64,000 nucleotides of DNA from Takakia lepidozioides (GCA_030704615.1 CM060731.1:1922001-1986000); one strand, 5' to 3'. Counted from the stretch's first letter, positions 1 to 11,924 are shown. Numbers and translations are program-made. Notes: a model not told the origin generated them from the letters alone.

Positions 1-433
1 CAAGGAAATTCCAGAGGCAACTATCACGGTAATCCAAGGGGGAATTACCAGCCCGGGAATCAGGATTACAGAAATAATCCAAGAGCAGACCAAGGGCGAG
101 GACCCAATGATGAAGAACTATGTTACTATTGTAATCAGCCAGGACATCGCAAGGCAAGCCTGTTCATTCTGGATTAGACACCAGAATGAGATGAGAGCTC
201 CTGTGAATGAGGGCCCAGTGGTGGCAGCTCACATGGTTAGGCCATGTGTTGTACCAGAAGTAAGTACAATGATAGTAACAAGAAGTAAAGCCAAACTAAT
301 ACCTCCAGTAGTAGAGGAAGAAGATGATAATGAAGGTGGCAGTGATATGCCGAAGATGATGAGGCTTGGAGAGATGAAAGGAACTGCACAAGGAAGTGGC
401 AGATACCATAAGGGAAATGCAGAAGAGTACTGA
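1..433 (+). pseudogene. gag C-terminal fragment with frameshifted CCHC zinc knuckle
   Basis: The first frame begins in a Gly/Asn/Arg-rich stretch (QGNSRGNYHGNPRGN) and runs into CYYCNQPGH, the first three zinc ligands of a retroviral-type CCHC knuckle. The last Cys (QACSFW) lies in the next frame, so a 1-base shift breaks the knuckle at about position 150. The downstream frame continues with a linker containing VTRSKAK and ends at 433. Gag packages element RNA into particles in the cytoplasm. The start lies upstream of the window. Confidence 0.8.
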
Positions 434-1001
434 TATTCCTGTGGCAGATTCCTCTGATTCTGATGGAGAAGAAGAAGTGAGCGAGGATGAAAGGAAGAAA
501 GAAGATGCAGACATGCAAAGTAATGAAGAGACTTTGGCTGAAGTAATATGCCAGACCAAAGCAGAGATTACCATTGGACAGCTATTGGCTGTGGCACCTT
601 ATTGTAGGCACAGGCTGTATCAAGCAATCAATCGAATTGCCCAGGAGACCGGAAACACAGACCTGAACAGCAAGGTGACCAGTTATACTGTGAAGCCGGA
701 AGGGCAAGAAACAGTCATGGACTTTGATGATTCTCTGCCAGTAATCCAATTGAGAATTGGAAGCACAGAACTAACTGATGTACTGATAGATGGAGGTTCT
801 GGAGTAAATATCATGACAGACCAATTAAGGAAGAAGCTTGGTCTAAGTAACATGAAACCAGCCCCATTTAGGGTATTCCATGACTGGAATTCTCAGTTAC
901 TAACCGTGCATAATGGGATACACGAGATACAAATTACCACAAAGAAATCTAGTAGATTACCTGCTACGAGAAGACCTCGAGGAGTCAGAGAGTATGACTA
1001 G
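396..1001 (+). pseudogene. Ty3/gypsy aspartic protease fragment
   Basis: This 201-residue frame opens with an acidic linker (SDSDGEEEVSEDERKKED). A retropepsin-like core follows at about residues 118-150, where VLIDGGSGVNIMT holds the catalytic Asp in DGGSG. Many plant gypsy elements have D[ST]G at this site. The enzyme would process the Gag-Pol polyprotein. The frame diverges from an expected protease C-terminus after about residue 165 and closes at 1001, so it is truncated by a frameshift before reverse transcriptase. Confidence 0.75.
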
Positions 1002-1073
1002 AGATGAGGACTGGATGAGGAGCAGGAAGCTACCCTATTTGCTGCACACCCAGAGTGGGAGCAGGTTGCAGAG

Positions 1074-2514
1074 ATGCGGCTGGAAAGCCTAAGTTGTTTA
1101 AGGGGTATCTGCTGTGGTGTAGTGTCAACAACACCGATTGAAGAGGAAACCAACAGTTACCCATCACATTTCTATGAAGAAAAAGAAGGAGAAATGGAAA
1201 TCCTAGAGGAACCAGCCACTGTGAGTTTACAGGATGAAGTGGTGACTGGTTGGACAATCACAGCTGATGAGCAAGTGAGGGAAGTGAATGTGGGAACTAA
1301 AGAGGAACCGAGGATGGTGAAGGTAGGAGCTGATTTGGAGCCAGAATTCTTTGAAGAAGCTAAGAGTTTGTTCATCAAATACAGAGATGTATTTGCTTGG
1401 AGCTATGAGGATTTAAAAGGGATACCACCTGAAATCTGTCAGCATAAGATTGAACTGGAACCGGGGTCAGTACCAATCAAGTAGGCAAGGTACAGAATGA
1501 ATCCCAACTACGCACAGAAGGTTGGAGAAGAGATCAAGAAGTTGGCTGAGGCTAAGTTTTATATACCCAATAGAGTATACAACTTGGTTGTACCCATTGT
1601 GATAGTTCCCAAGAAGAATGGTAAACTAAGAGTTTGTGTGAACTACAAGAAGCTGAATGCTTGTACGAAGAAAGATCCTTTCTCTTTGTCATTCACAGAA
1701 GCAGTATTAGACACTGTGGCAGGCCATGAGATGTACTCATTCATGGATGGCTTCAGTGGTTATAATCAAGTGCAAGTGGCAGAAGGAGACCAAGGAAAAA
1801 CAGCTTTCATCACAGACTGGGGTGCTTATGCATACAAAGTCATGCCCTTTGGACTTTGTAATGCACCAGCGACCTTTCAGAGAGTGATAAGTGAATCTTT
1901 TCATGAGTATCTGGATGATTTCATGCAGGTGTTCTTGGATGATTTCAGTGTGTACAACTCTAAGAATGAGCACTTGCATAAATTGGAGTTATGCTTGGCC
2001 GATGCAGGATGAGAGGTCTGGGCCTGAATCCAGAAGGTGTACTTTCTGTGTGAACTCAGGGGTGTTTCTGGGACACATTGTGTGTAAGAGGGGACTTCTT
2101 GTGGATCCCAGGAAAACAGAGGCCATTAAAGCCTCTCCACCACCAGTGAATGTTAAGAGTCTAAGGAGATTCCTTGGACAAACCAGTTATTACAGAAGAT
2201 TTTTCAGACGGTATGCACAGATAGCAGCACCATTGAGCAAACTTCTGAAGAAAGATGCAGTGTTTGCATGGACACCTGAATGTCAACAGGCTTTTGAGGA
2301 ACTTACATTGTCAATAACAACTACACCTGTGCTGATTAGTCCTCACTGGCAGAAAATATTTCATGTTCACTGTGATGCTTCTGGAGAAGCACTAGGAGCA
2401 GTGTTAGCCCCGAATGTTACAGGAAATATAGATTCACCTGTGTACTATGCTAGCAGGTTGATGAAAGTGCTGAAAGGAACTATAGCACAACTGAAAGAGA
2501 AGCACTGGCAATGA
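1074..2514 (+). pseudogene. Ty3/gypsy reverse transcriptase and N-terminal RNase H, broken
   Basis: The segment before the RT (FIKYRDVFAWSYEDLKGIP) ends at a TAG (1482-1484). Directly after it the same frame continues ARYRMNPNYAQKV, so this is a nonsense change in an otherwise continuous gene. RT motifs follow: KKNGKLRVCVNYKKLN, MPFGLCNAPATFQR, and the active-site region VFLDDF, where the YxDD box reads FLDD. A frameshift near 2010 moves the thumb/connection (SGVFLGHIV, LRRFLGQTSYYRRF) into another frame. The RNase H start HVHCDASGEALGAVL contains the first catalytic Asp. RT and RNase H copy the element RNA into DNA. At least two lesions make the copy non-functional. Confidence 0.92.
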
Positions 2515-2790
2515 TTTATGCAGTCAAGAAATTCAGGCATTACCTATTGGGAGAAAGTTTATGTTTTATGTGGATCACCAGGCTCTGATATATCTGGTGA
2601 ACAAACCTTTGATAAGTGGAGGATAGCGAGGTGGTTAATAATCTTGCATGAGTTTGAGTTCGAAGTTGTTTACAAGCCTGGCTGTTTGCATCTTGTGGCA
2701 GATCATTTGTCACGACTAACAACAGGAGAGGCCGCCACAGGAGTAGACGATCAGTTACCTGATGCGAGTTTATTTGTAATGGAGGTGTAA
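2515..2790 (+). pseudogene. RNase H C-terminal part of the gypsy pol
   Basis: The frame breaks again around 2510-2580. The remaining piece (RIARWLIILHEFEFEVVYK, then GCLHLVADHLSRL) is the typical end of gypsy RNase H, with the conserved ADHLSR signature. Another frame across 2505-2575 carries the missing middle (AMIYAVKKFRHYLLGE). Several small indels therefore lie within about 80 bp. The segment leads directly into integrase. Confidence 0.88.
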
Positions 2791-2839
2791 GGAAGTGCAG
2801 ATGAATGTGTAGATTGGCAGTGGCCAATCAGATACTACC

Positions 2840-4030
2840 TTGCTCATGGTCAGTGCCCACCAAGTTATGGAAGGGAGCAGAGAAAGAGAATTGCTATCAA
2901 GGCTCTACCTACAGTATGGTAGGGACAGAATGTATAAGCTAGGACAATGGAGTGCTGAAGCATGCTTATACCACCATGAAGTTAATAAAGTTTTGGGGAA
3001 GTTCATAAAGGAGTGGCAGGGGTCTTTTGGAGAAGAGACTAGCCTCAGGAAATACTACATGCAGGTTACTGGTGGCCTACTTTGTTCAAAGATGTACACA
3101 AGTATTGTCAGAGTTGTGATGAATGTCAGAGGCTGGGACCTTTGCAGAGATCTGGGAAAATGTCTTTGCATCCTACAATGCCTACGGAACCATTTCAGAA
3201 ATGGGGACTAGACTTTGTTGGACCAATTAACCCACCAGCCAAGAATACACAGAACAGGTACATAATTACAGCCACTGATTATACTACGAAGTGGGTGGAA
3301 GCTAAAGCTTTGAGGGACAACACAGCCAAGTCCACAGCAAGGTTTCTGTATGAGAACATACTTACACGATTTGGCTGTCCCTTGGAATTTATCAGTGATC
3401 AAGGAAGTCACTTCATTAATGAGACCATTGAATTGTTGACTAAAGAGTTCATGATTGTGCATAGGAAGAGTACAACATATTACCCACAGGGTAATGGGCA
3501 GGCAGAGGCTACCAACAAAATACTATGTACTATCTTGGCTAAGATAGTCAATGCAAACAGAACGGATTGGGATACAAAGCTGCTGACAGCTTTGTGGTCA
3601 TACAGGACTTCATATAAAGTCACCACTAAGTATACACCATTCCAATTAGTTTATGGTATGGAAGCCTTACTTCCAGTGGAATTCCTGTTACCTACCATGA
3701 GAACGGAATGGGGAAAGAATGGAATTGCAAGATTCCATTAAAGTCAGGAAACATGAATTATACCATGTGGAAGAAGTACGTGCTGATGCAGCTGATAATA
3801 TGACCAGAATTCAGATGAAGAGGAAGGAACAGTTTGATGAAGGCAAGTTAAAGACTTTTAAGACGGGAGATTTGGTTCTATGGTTGCAGAAGAAGGAAAG
3901 ATTAAAGCTTCTAAGCTTAAATCACCATGGAAAGGACCTTATGTCATACAAAAGATGTATGATAACAACACCGCCATGTTACAAACCATTAACAAAGAGA
4001 TGCTGGGAAGAGTCAATGCAATAAGTTGAA
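2840..4030 (+). pseudogene. Ty3/gypsy integrase with GPY/F-type C-terminus, frameshifted
   Basis: The zinc-binding end (KYCQSCDECQRLGP) and the catalytic core are in one long frame, 3082-3741. The DDE acid residues are visible as GLDFVGP, ISDQGSHF and GNGQAEATN. The Asp-Glu spacing fits the D,D(35)E rule. A frameshift near 3,720 moves the tail to another frame (TFKTGDLVLW). A second shift exposes SPWKGPYVIQKMYDN, a GPY/F-like module, ending at a stop near 4030. The upstream part of the zinc domain (HH) is not in frame. Integrase inserts the cDNA into host chromatin. Confidence 0.92.
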
Positions 4031-4189
4031 GGGGTACAGTGGTATCCATGACAAACCATTGCAGCATGATTTGCATGTTGAAAAAGCAAAAGCAGTCACG
4101 GGCTGCGCCAGTGTTACCAACGGAGTATGGAGCACTTGTCGCTAGGCCGAGCATATATGACCGGCGGGCAGAACAAGCGAGACACAGCC

Positions 4190-4390
4190 TATCACAACCC
4201 ATTGACACAGCATACACAGCCCAGCACGGCGCAACACAGGCACCACAGCCTATCACAGCACCACAGCCTATCACAACCTACCACAGTGCATCACAGCCTA
4301 TCACAGCTTACCACAGTATCACAGCCTATCACGGCATACCACAGTATGACACAGCCTATCACAGCTTAACACAGCCTACTAGGGTTACAC
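4190..4390 (+). repeat. CACAGCCTATCA short tandem array
   Basis: Imperfect tandem units of about 10-13 bp built on CACAGCCTATCA or TACCACAGT, roughly fifteen copies, directly follow the pol gene. The same CACAGCC core forms arrays at 8797-8995 and, on the opposite strand, at 55.7-56.6 kb. Confidence 0.85.
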
Positions 4391-4585
4391 AATCCATAGA
4401 ATCAGTGACAGTGGACGCAGGATAACTTCAGTGAAATGGCCGGCGGAAGAAAGACGGAAGCCAGTTTACAAAGGGACACGTGGAAGTCAGGCGCCACACA
4501 CAGCTGAGAAGGAAGTGCAAGAACGGATGTCATCAAGAAAGGGGACAAGAATGGCCGTCAAAATACCTATCAGTGCGTCAATTGG

Positions 4586-5842
4586 ATGAATGGCGGGCCC
4601 ATTAATGAATACAGAAAAGGGGCAACAGAACAAACGGCAAGTACAGAAAAGCGAAATTCTTGTCACATGTGTTATCCTAGTGGACAGTCCAGCAGGGAAA
4701 GTCCACTAAAGAAAATTAAATCTAAAATCCAGTCACAGCGGTTACAGCCAATAGAAAGCCAGAGAAGGGATCAAGAAATTGGAGGGAAATTAAGCGCAAG
4801 AGTCGGCGTCGTTCTGAGTAACGGGCGTCTCGACGGGACAAACCATCAATGCTATAGCTTTGAAGCTATGGAGGAACTAACAGACTATACGCTCGCAATA
4901 TTACTTACGCAGTGGCATAGGGACGAAACAACAGAGCGGATCTTTTCTCTTGAGCGATGCTTGCAAGCCCCGCAGGCTTACAAGAAATTACCCATAGCTT
5001 TTTGTGGCAACCATACGTTTATGCTTTGTGCACTACAGGCATTTCTTCAGTTGTTACAGCCAAAACATTTCTGTGGGTCTAGAATGAAGAGAGTGAGAGG
5101 AATGGAGGAAATCAGGGTGAAGAGCACCACAATTCTGCAGAAACAAACGATTGCTACCCCACAGGCGATACAGATACTGAAGGAGCTGAGATTGCAAAGG
5201 ATTGCAAAGCAAAGATTGGACATTGCACCATAGACAGTACATGTTACAATTCTTGCAGAACTTTGAGCCAAGGACAGGAGCAACAACGGTGAAGGGAGTT
5301 GAATTAGTAATTACTCCCCTATACCTCCAGCAATTGTTTCGATTGCCAGCAGGCCAGGTGCATGTGGAGGAGCACAGGGCAAGACTGCAAATAGGGGACT
5401 TATTCCAAGAAGGGAGTTTCTTTAAAACTCAGGGTTATGCTTGTACCAAGGCGTGTACCCAGGGCTAAAGGAGGTAGGCCAGGTATTGAACGTTCTGTTT
5501 GCCATGAAACAGAACCAACAGTATTTGAGCAGATCCTTCACAGAGGAAATACTCAAAGCCCTGAGAGGAGAAGAGGTAGAATGGGCGGACATAATGTACA
5601 ACGCACTGGTAGAGGAGATGAAAAGATTACAGGGTACTGCCGCAAAGTCTCCTATCATAGTGTCTGGCCCAATCATTGCTCAAATAATTCTTGATTCTGG
5701 CATACTTGATGCGCGAGAAAGAAAGGAGATGGAGTGTTTGAGCCAGAAACCACTGCAATGGAAGAGCAAGGCTCTTCACACAGTGAGGGTGGACTGGCAG
5801 GGCAACCCGAGAATAAGAGACAGAGGCGGGGAAAGACTGTAG
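4586..5842 (+). pseudogene. Broken ORF resembling plant retroelement 'transposon protein' region
   Basis: Three overlapping frames (4586-5233, 5202-5468, 5441-5842) read as pieces of one protein. The segment LQFLQNFEPRTGATTVKGV...TPLYLQQLFRLPAGQ recalls the layout of the domain of unknown role often encoded beside Athila/Tat-type gypsy genes in plants. The match is a pattern judgement, not a search result. Two frameshifts near 5,220 and 5,450 break it. It lies downstream of pol on the same strand, where some gypsy elements carry an extra ORF. A host gene fragment is the alternative. Confidence 0.4.
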
Positions 5843-6147
5843 TGGCGGATCCACTGGCTTCACGGAATCCGCATGATAATGTTTCCCAAGTTTTTGTGCA
5901 GGAAGGGGCACAGCACAGAGAACTGCTATTACTGGAAGCAGGACCCGACTTCAGAGAGGAAGAGGAAGTTACTTCAGTATCACAGCCATCACAGCCGAGG
6001 ATCGGCTTGTCACAAGGTTACCACAAGTTGTCCATGCAGTTCAACCAGAAATAATTGATTTAGAAAAAGAAGGGTTAGATATTCCCACTACAGAACAGGT
6101 GGTGGCAGAAATAGAGAAGGGGGGACCTTCTCTATGAATATTCTGGT

Positions 6148-7187
6148 ATGGTCAAGGACACAGTGATTCCGAAGGTGCAACAATTGTCCAAGGGAAACCC
6201 TGCGGCACATATAATACACACACCTGTGACGGAGGTACCACAGGTAGAATGCCAAGACACTGCAGCACCAGTGACGGATGAAGTGGTTCAGGAAGAAAAT
6301 CTGGTGGGGCAATGGCCTGAATGGTTCGTAAGGCATCACACTGTTGAGGAGCAGGGAGAACAGCAGCAAGCTCACCATGATGACCCTCAACAGGCTATGC
6401 TTATGAGTTCCATAAGCAGGATACTGAATTTGTTGGGTACTTATGTCAAATCCCATGTTCCCACTACTCAATTGGCAGCTTTGAGGGAGGAACTCAGGCA
6501 AGAGTTTGAGGCTCGACTTGCCACAGAGTGTGCAAACAAGGTCGATGAGAGGGTCACTCTCAAAATGCAGCAAAACTTGGAGAGTACAGAAGCGGCTTTG
6601 CAATTGGCCAAGGAACAATTGATTGAGGCAGGCCTCGCACAAGAACACTTGCACGAAGCACATAAGCAACAGCTATACCAAATGCAGGTGAAGCATGAAA
6701 GCAAGTTGCAAGAAGTGAATGCACTACATATGGAGTTGCAGACAGTGCATGACAAGATGGCCATACAATGTGCTACACTCACAACTATGCTTGACCAATC
6801 AACAAAAGAAATAAACAGTCAAGCGGAAAAATGTACGAAGGCAGAAGAAGAGAATGTTGAGCAAATGAAACTCATTGTCGATATGAAGAATACAATCTGC
6901 GCAATGAGGATACTTTCAAGCAATACAGGCAGGTTGAAGCTGACCAAGAGAAGCACATCCTGGAGTTGCAACAAACGGTCATGACCAATAGAAATGAAAT
7001 CTCGGTCACTAACAAGGCTTGGAAGGAAGCCAATAATCTGCTTGCTGCTTATGCGAATTGGGTTGAACCTCATGCAAAGCGCATGGAGGCTTTACAACAG
7101 CAGTTAGATGTGTACAAACTCAGAGAGGAGCACACTCTCAGAGGAACCGCAAGCAACTTGGTGGATAACCACCTTATGCAGGTCTAG
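6148..7187 (+). pseudogene. Coiled-coil ORF of a retroelement, frameshifted copy
   Basis: The first frame (278 residues) contains VGQWPEWFVRHH, then DDPQQAMLMSSISRILNLLGTY, then a long Gln/Glu/Leu-rich helical stretch from about residue 105 to 250 that looks like coiled coil. A shift near 6,950 continues it as HILELQQTVMTNRNE...EANNLLAAYANW. A clear paralogue lies at 50,769-51,734 with the same landmarks (VGTWPKWFTRHQ, DPQQAIVMSSMNMTLNLLG, DMKNTIC, EANNMMAAYA). It is therefore part of a repeated element and not a unique host gene. Its function is unknown; a structural or nucleic-acid-packaging role is possible. Confidence 0.7.
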
Positions 7188-7202
7188 TTAGCACAAGGGC
7201 GA

Positions 7203-8638
7203 GTGGAGGGCAAAGCACCACGAAAGCTCACCCAAAGCGAGATGAATGAGCTCAGACTGCAAGTGCAGAACATTGCCACAACTACTATAGACAATGTCTA
7301 TAGTAGGATTGCGGAGTTACAGGAGGATGTAGACGGACTGCAGACTCAAGTGAAAGACCTAACTTCAGATATTGACAAAAGAGTCTATATACCTGAGGAA
7401 CAGCTAATGGCTTCTTATTTACAAGCCAGAACTATGGCTTTTCAATCTTCTTCACAGCAGGTGCAGGAGATGCCAATGATACAAGAGCCAATGCCACCAA
7501 CACCACAACAAGTCACTGTGCCAATAGCTGACCCTGTTGTTACTACAGCCACGCCACAGCCACCACAGCCTGACATATGGGGCAATGCTGCTTTTAACCC
7601 ACCTAAAACTCTAGCTGCAAGGGAGTACAGTAGGGCTATAATTATGCCCTTCAACCAAAGTCCCATTGTGTTGGATTTGGTTTGGAAAGAATTTAGTCCT
7701 CCGCAGTCATTCGCACATTACTATCAAATCATGTGCATATGGCTGCCAGTGGCAACTAGGACTAAAGTTCTTCCGAACAATCGACCAATTGAGGATCATC
7801 ACTTTGCACAGTACTGGCATGAGGCAGGTACCATGTTGAAGGAATTAATTGCTTTCCAAGTTGTACATGGATTCATTTATACCAAGACCAAGGAGGTAGC
7901 AAGTATTGTCATGGGATGCGGGTTATACTACGCTGCTTGTTTTCTGGTACGTTATCACATTGAGCAGCACAAGATGCAATCGCGCTTTCTGAGTTATTTC
8001 AGTGGGGATCATTGGGTCTTACCTTCAGTGCCACCTCATATGTACTTATATGAGGCAAAAGTTATGATACAAAAGGATTCTCAAATTCGTTCATGGTTTC
8101 ATGCGGCCTGGAACAATTTGTCAACACAGAAATTCGGCATTGATGATATTTTCTATAAGGGACACGTGCATGGAAATACTTGCACAATTCACAAGTCATT
8201 GGTACCCCACTCACCTGGACAGAAAAGGAGCTCAGGGTCTTCACCAATTTTGCCATTCAGCGTTTACAGCAAGTTTCAAAATATAAACTTCTAGACATGG
8301 TAGGACAACATTGTATGCCCCAGAGGATTCCACAAAAAGTTCGACAATTAAAACACCTGAGAGGCGATGAGGATTCTGATACAACTGTTTCTTCAGCAGA
8401 CTCTTTTGACATGGGAGAAGACTATGCAATTCAGATGGCAGAAAAGAAGCGACGGGGGTCTCCTATGCCTGAAAGGTTACCTCGATATCAGCCTCCAGAG
8501 GGCCTCACATATCCAGGTAGTGTTCAATCATCTCCGTCAACCAGTGACAGACCTCGGGCTCGTACACACAGTCCGCCACGAAACTCTCAACGTCAGAAAG
8601 GTGCTCGCTCACAAAGGATTGCTAATCCCAATCAGTAA
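7203..8638 (+). pseudogene. Unrecognised ORF following the coiled-coil region
   Basis: A 363-residue frame begins with a heptad-like segment (IAELQEDVDGLQTQVKDL), then a Pro/Gln/Thr linker, then a hydrophobic-aromatic domain (about residues 150-310: SFAHYYQIMCIWLP, YYAACFLVRYHIEQH). The C-terminus continues in the overlapping frame 8180-8638 as a Ser/Arg/Pro-rich tail (RARTHSPPRNSQRQKG), so one frameshift near 8,250 splits it. I recognise no family. Position and strand suggest it continues the preceding coiled-coil protein. A capsid-like or envelope-position ORF is possible but unproven. Confidence 0.5.
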
Positions 8639-8780
8639 ATCGTGAGGACACGGTTTTTTGAGAGGGGAAGAGGTAATGTTAGAGGACTGTCTGGGACTTA
8701 GACACTTATACGGGATCTGTGGGGTACCCTTAATTTTTGCACAGACTGAGACCAACAGGAGCCTTAGGGGTGACAGCAGC

Positions 8781-8796
8781 GCACTTTAGGGGGGGG
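8781..8796 (+). other. Candidate polypurine tract
   Basis: GCACTTTAGGGGGGGG precedes TGACACAGCC, the pattern of a polypurine tract followed by an LTR beginning TG. A similar GCACTTTGGGGGGGGGG occurs at about 9160. No LTR end or repeated partner was found, so this is tentative. Confidence 0.3.
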
Positions 8797-8995
8797 TGAC
8801 ACAGCCCGTCACAGCCAACGCAGCCAACACAGCCAGACACAGTCAACACAGCCCGTCACAGCCAACACAGCCAGACACAGCCAGACACAGTCAACACAGC
8901 TCGTCACAGCCGACACAGCCCATCACAGCCAACACAGCCCGTCACAGCCCGTCACAGTTTCACACAGCCAGTCACAGCTTGACACAGCTGTCACG
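8797..8995 (+). repeat. CACAGCC tandem array
   Basis: Units such as GTCACAGCCAACACAGCC and CAGACACAGTCAACACAG are repeated about twenty times without a strict period. The core matches the arrays at 4.2-4.4 kb and 55.7-56.6 kb. Confidence 0.85.
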
Positions 8996-9699
8996 ACCAT
9001 AGGGAACGGATAGCCGGACAGGGAACGACTGTGGGGAACAACACCTGCGAATGGAACATGTTAGTTCACAGACGACGGTTAGTGAGGGAAACGGTTAGAA
9101 CAACGGGTAGGAAGATAAAGCTAGAAGCAAGGACTGAAAGGGGGATCATTTTTTTTGAGCACTTTGGGGGGGGGGAATCACTGCTGGAAGGAGTGGGAAG
9201 GAGCACTTCTTGGAGAGACTTCGGACATCACTGGGGGAAAGAAGGAGAGAGTGTATCTCTGAGCAGAAAGATGGAGAGCACGGAATAGGAGGAGGATCTG
9301 TTGATGCTTAATGAATGCAGGCAGTAGAATTGTAATGTAGAGCAGATTAGAGACTCCATGGCTTCAGCCTGATACTTGATAGATATTAATTTGATACACA
9401 CCTCATACTCACACTGTGTAGAGAGATCTGAGTGAAGCTGTGGAATGAATTGATGAGTTGATGGAATCCGATAAATTGATGAAGCAAACTGATACTTAAT
9501 TACCAGCAGTAAGGTAACTAGCTAACATGAATGCGGGAAGGAAAACAAATAGGAAACACCCCCATGATACACTAGCTGTAGGTCATGACTGATTGTTCTG
9601 AGCGGGCTGAGTACTTAGAGATTTCCAACTCTTCTATCTTGGAGTTTCCGCCTCGGATAGCGAGGGATGGGTGAGTAAAAGCCGCGCGACATTCCTCTT
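8996..9699. other. No recognisable gene
   Basis: AG-rich unique-looking DNA with a run of ten G at about 9163-9172. Short open frames here lack any recognisable motif. It may be LTR or leader sequence of either flanking retroelement. Confidence 0.5.
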
Positions 9700-9720
9700 A
9701 TGGGGGATTCTCAGGCCAGG

Positions 9721-10230
9721 GTGATGGCCAGTGTGCATCAGGTGCGGTCTTGGATTGGATTGGCGGTGCTATTGGATGCAGCAGCGGTGGGATCACGGGC
9801 ACATAGGCCTAGGTTGTGGTGGACCAATCTTGCACCACCAGAGTTGCTCAAGAGAGCATACAATTCAACGACCACCCAATCTCACGGTTGAGAACATTTT
9901 GGACCAAGGGAGGCAACCACAAAGGGTGCGACATGATGACCGTCCACCTTTGGCGGTGGTCAATCGAGTGGGGCAGCCACGTATGGCCTTGCCTACGCTC
10001 ATGAGCTTTCCCTCGTCTCATGCTTTTTGAGACAATGGTCCTGGGTTGATTTGAGACAGTGTGCTACAACAATTGGTGGAGCCCAATGCGGATGAGCGCG
10101 AGCAGACAATGGGGTTTGCCACGGGCACTACAGTTGTGCTAGCTCTATCAGAGGCATCACGACGCCAGGTTTTGGGTCAGGCAATGGATCTCAATTGCTT
10201 GACATGGGTCATTGGCTTGTGCATGGCTGA
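9721..10230 (+). pseudogene. C5-cytosine DNA methyltransferase, C-terminal motifs, within retroelement
   Basis: The frame at 9721-9889 reads LLDAAAVGSRAHRPRLWWTNL. It has the DA-x-x-V...AHR-x-R-x-x-W-x-NL pattern found in DNMT3-type enzymes just before the target-recognition region. A frameshift near 9,885 leads to GQPRMALPTLMSFPSSHAF. After two in-frame TGA codons comes VEPNADEREQTMGFATGTT, then RRQVLGQAMD, resembling motifs IX and X. The catalytic PCQ and ENV motifs would lie upstream and are not seen, so only the C-terminal part remains. The intact family methylates cytosine at C5. Both TGA codons could come from CGA by deamination of methyl-CpG. Confidence 0.75.
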
Positions 10231-11612
10231 GCAATGGAGATTGCAAGCATTGGTGGCTACTTCTGCACTTCCATTGGATATTGCACCATCTTTGCCAACC
10301 GGGACGGTGGAGGCAGTGAGTGGGGGCGAGCACAGGATCATGGGGTGCAAACACCCATGGCAGATGTGGGATGAGATACGCAAAGAGAGAGTCATTGGAT
10401 CTCTCAAGAAGCAGTATGAGGAGTGGGGAGAGCCATACACTGAGGATCAGTTGGAGGCCAAGGTGGCTAAGGTTTTTGAAGAGGTTGAGAATGTTTCTTG
10501 CTTAGAGGATGTTCTCAAGGTGGCTATGGTGGAGCAAGTAGAGGCTACGCCACAGTCAGGGTGGGCGGACAAGGCCCAAGAGGTTGCTATTTAGCAACCA
10601 AAGGATGCGTCTCCTACCTCCAAGCCCAGTATACCCAAGGTTGCAGTCACTGAGGACAATTGGGAACCAGATGTTGGACCTACAGTCACCAGAGGAGAGA
10701 GACGGAGGATCCAGCGATTTCTAAGGGCTTATAGAAATTGCTTTGCGTTTGGTTTGAAGGATTTGGGGAGTTTGAAGGGCCAGCAGATTCGTATTGATTT
10801 GGCAAATGATACGCCAATTTTTCGAAGGCCCTACAGGTATAGTGACATGGAGAGGTCTTTGATCAAGTCACGGACTATGGAGTTGTTCAAAGCTGGATTG
10901 GTGGAGTTGTCAGGCGGGGAATATGCCTCGGCAACGGTGATGCCAGCTAAGAAGGATATCTATGGCAATTGGACAGAAAGAAGGATATGTGGGGACTATC
11001 GTCCTGTGAACCGTCAGACTAAGTCCGATAGATATGTCATGCCAACTCCAGAGGAAATCTTTGATGCCATTGGGCATGCGAAGTGTTTTAGCACATTAGA
11101 CTTGCGATCCGGTTACCACCAGTTGCCAATCAAAGCCTGCTGACAAGCAAAAGACGGCATTCTGGGGGATTGACTACCATGGGAAGGATTGCTTGTACCA
11201 ATGGCGGTTCCTACCGTTTGGGTTGAAGAATGCTCCTACAGAGTTTCAGAGGGTTATGGATAGGATTCTCGCACGGCTAGACTTTGCCCGGTGCTACATT
11301 GATGATATCAAAGTCTTTAGTGCTATAGTTGAGGAGCATGAGAGACACCTTCAGGTGGTATTTGAGTGCTTGAGAGTGCACGGGGTGAAATTACACCTTG
11401 GGAAGTGCAAGTTCTTCCATAGCCGGATTGAGTATTTGGGCCACATGATATACCCTGGAGGATTGGGTGTTCAAAAGACGAAGGTGGAGGTCATTGCACG
11501 CACTCCACGCCCCATAGATGTTAGCAGAGTTTGTGCTTTCATGGGGTTGGCAAACTACTATCGACGGTTTGTCAAACGATTTAGCAGCATTGAAAGGCTC
11601 TTACCAAGTTGA
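10231..11612 (+). pseudogene. Gypsy reverse transcriptase with N-terminal linker
   Basis: The frame continues from the methyltransferase through a linker (HPWQMWDEIRKERVI, an acidic helix, then a TAG at 10592-10594) into RT. Signatures are FRRPYRYSDMERSLI, RRICGDYRPVNRQT, FSTLDLRSGYHQLPI, then, after a 1-base frameshift at about 11,140, LPFGLKNAPTEFQRVMD, the catalytic YIDD in CYIDDIKVFS, and LGHMIYPGG and FMGLANYYRRFVKRF from the connection. The RT is distinct in sequence from the first gypsy element. It ends at 11,612 just before the expected RNase H, which is deleted. Confidence 0.92.
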
Positions 11613-11681
11613 CCAAGGTGGGTCAGGGAGGTGTTGCCTTCAGGAATGTTGATTCTGGAGGGTTGAGATGGCATGATATGG

Positions 11682-11924
<243 letters not shown>

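Larger units (their letters stand above)
1..4030 (+). mobile_element. Ty3/gypsy LTR retrotransposon, degraded internal region
   Basis: Fragments in the order gag zinc knuckle, aspartic protease, reverse transcriptase, RNase H, integrase and a GPY/F-like tail lie on one strand. That is the domain order of Ty3/gypsy (Metaviridae) elements. The reading frame is broken by at least six frameshifts or stops, so the copy is dead. The window opens inside gag, so the 5' LTR and primer-binding site are missing. No matching LTR pair was recognised. A coiled-coil ORF on the same strand (4.6-8.6 kb) may be a third gene of the same element. Confidence 0.93.
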
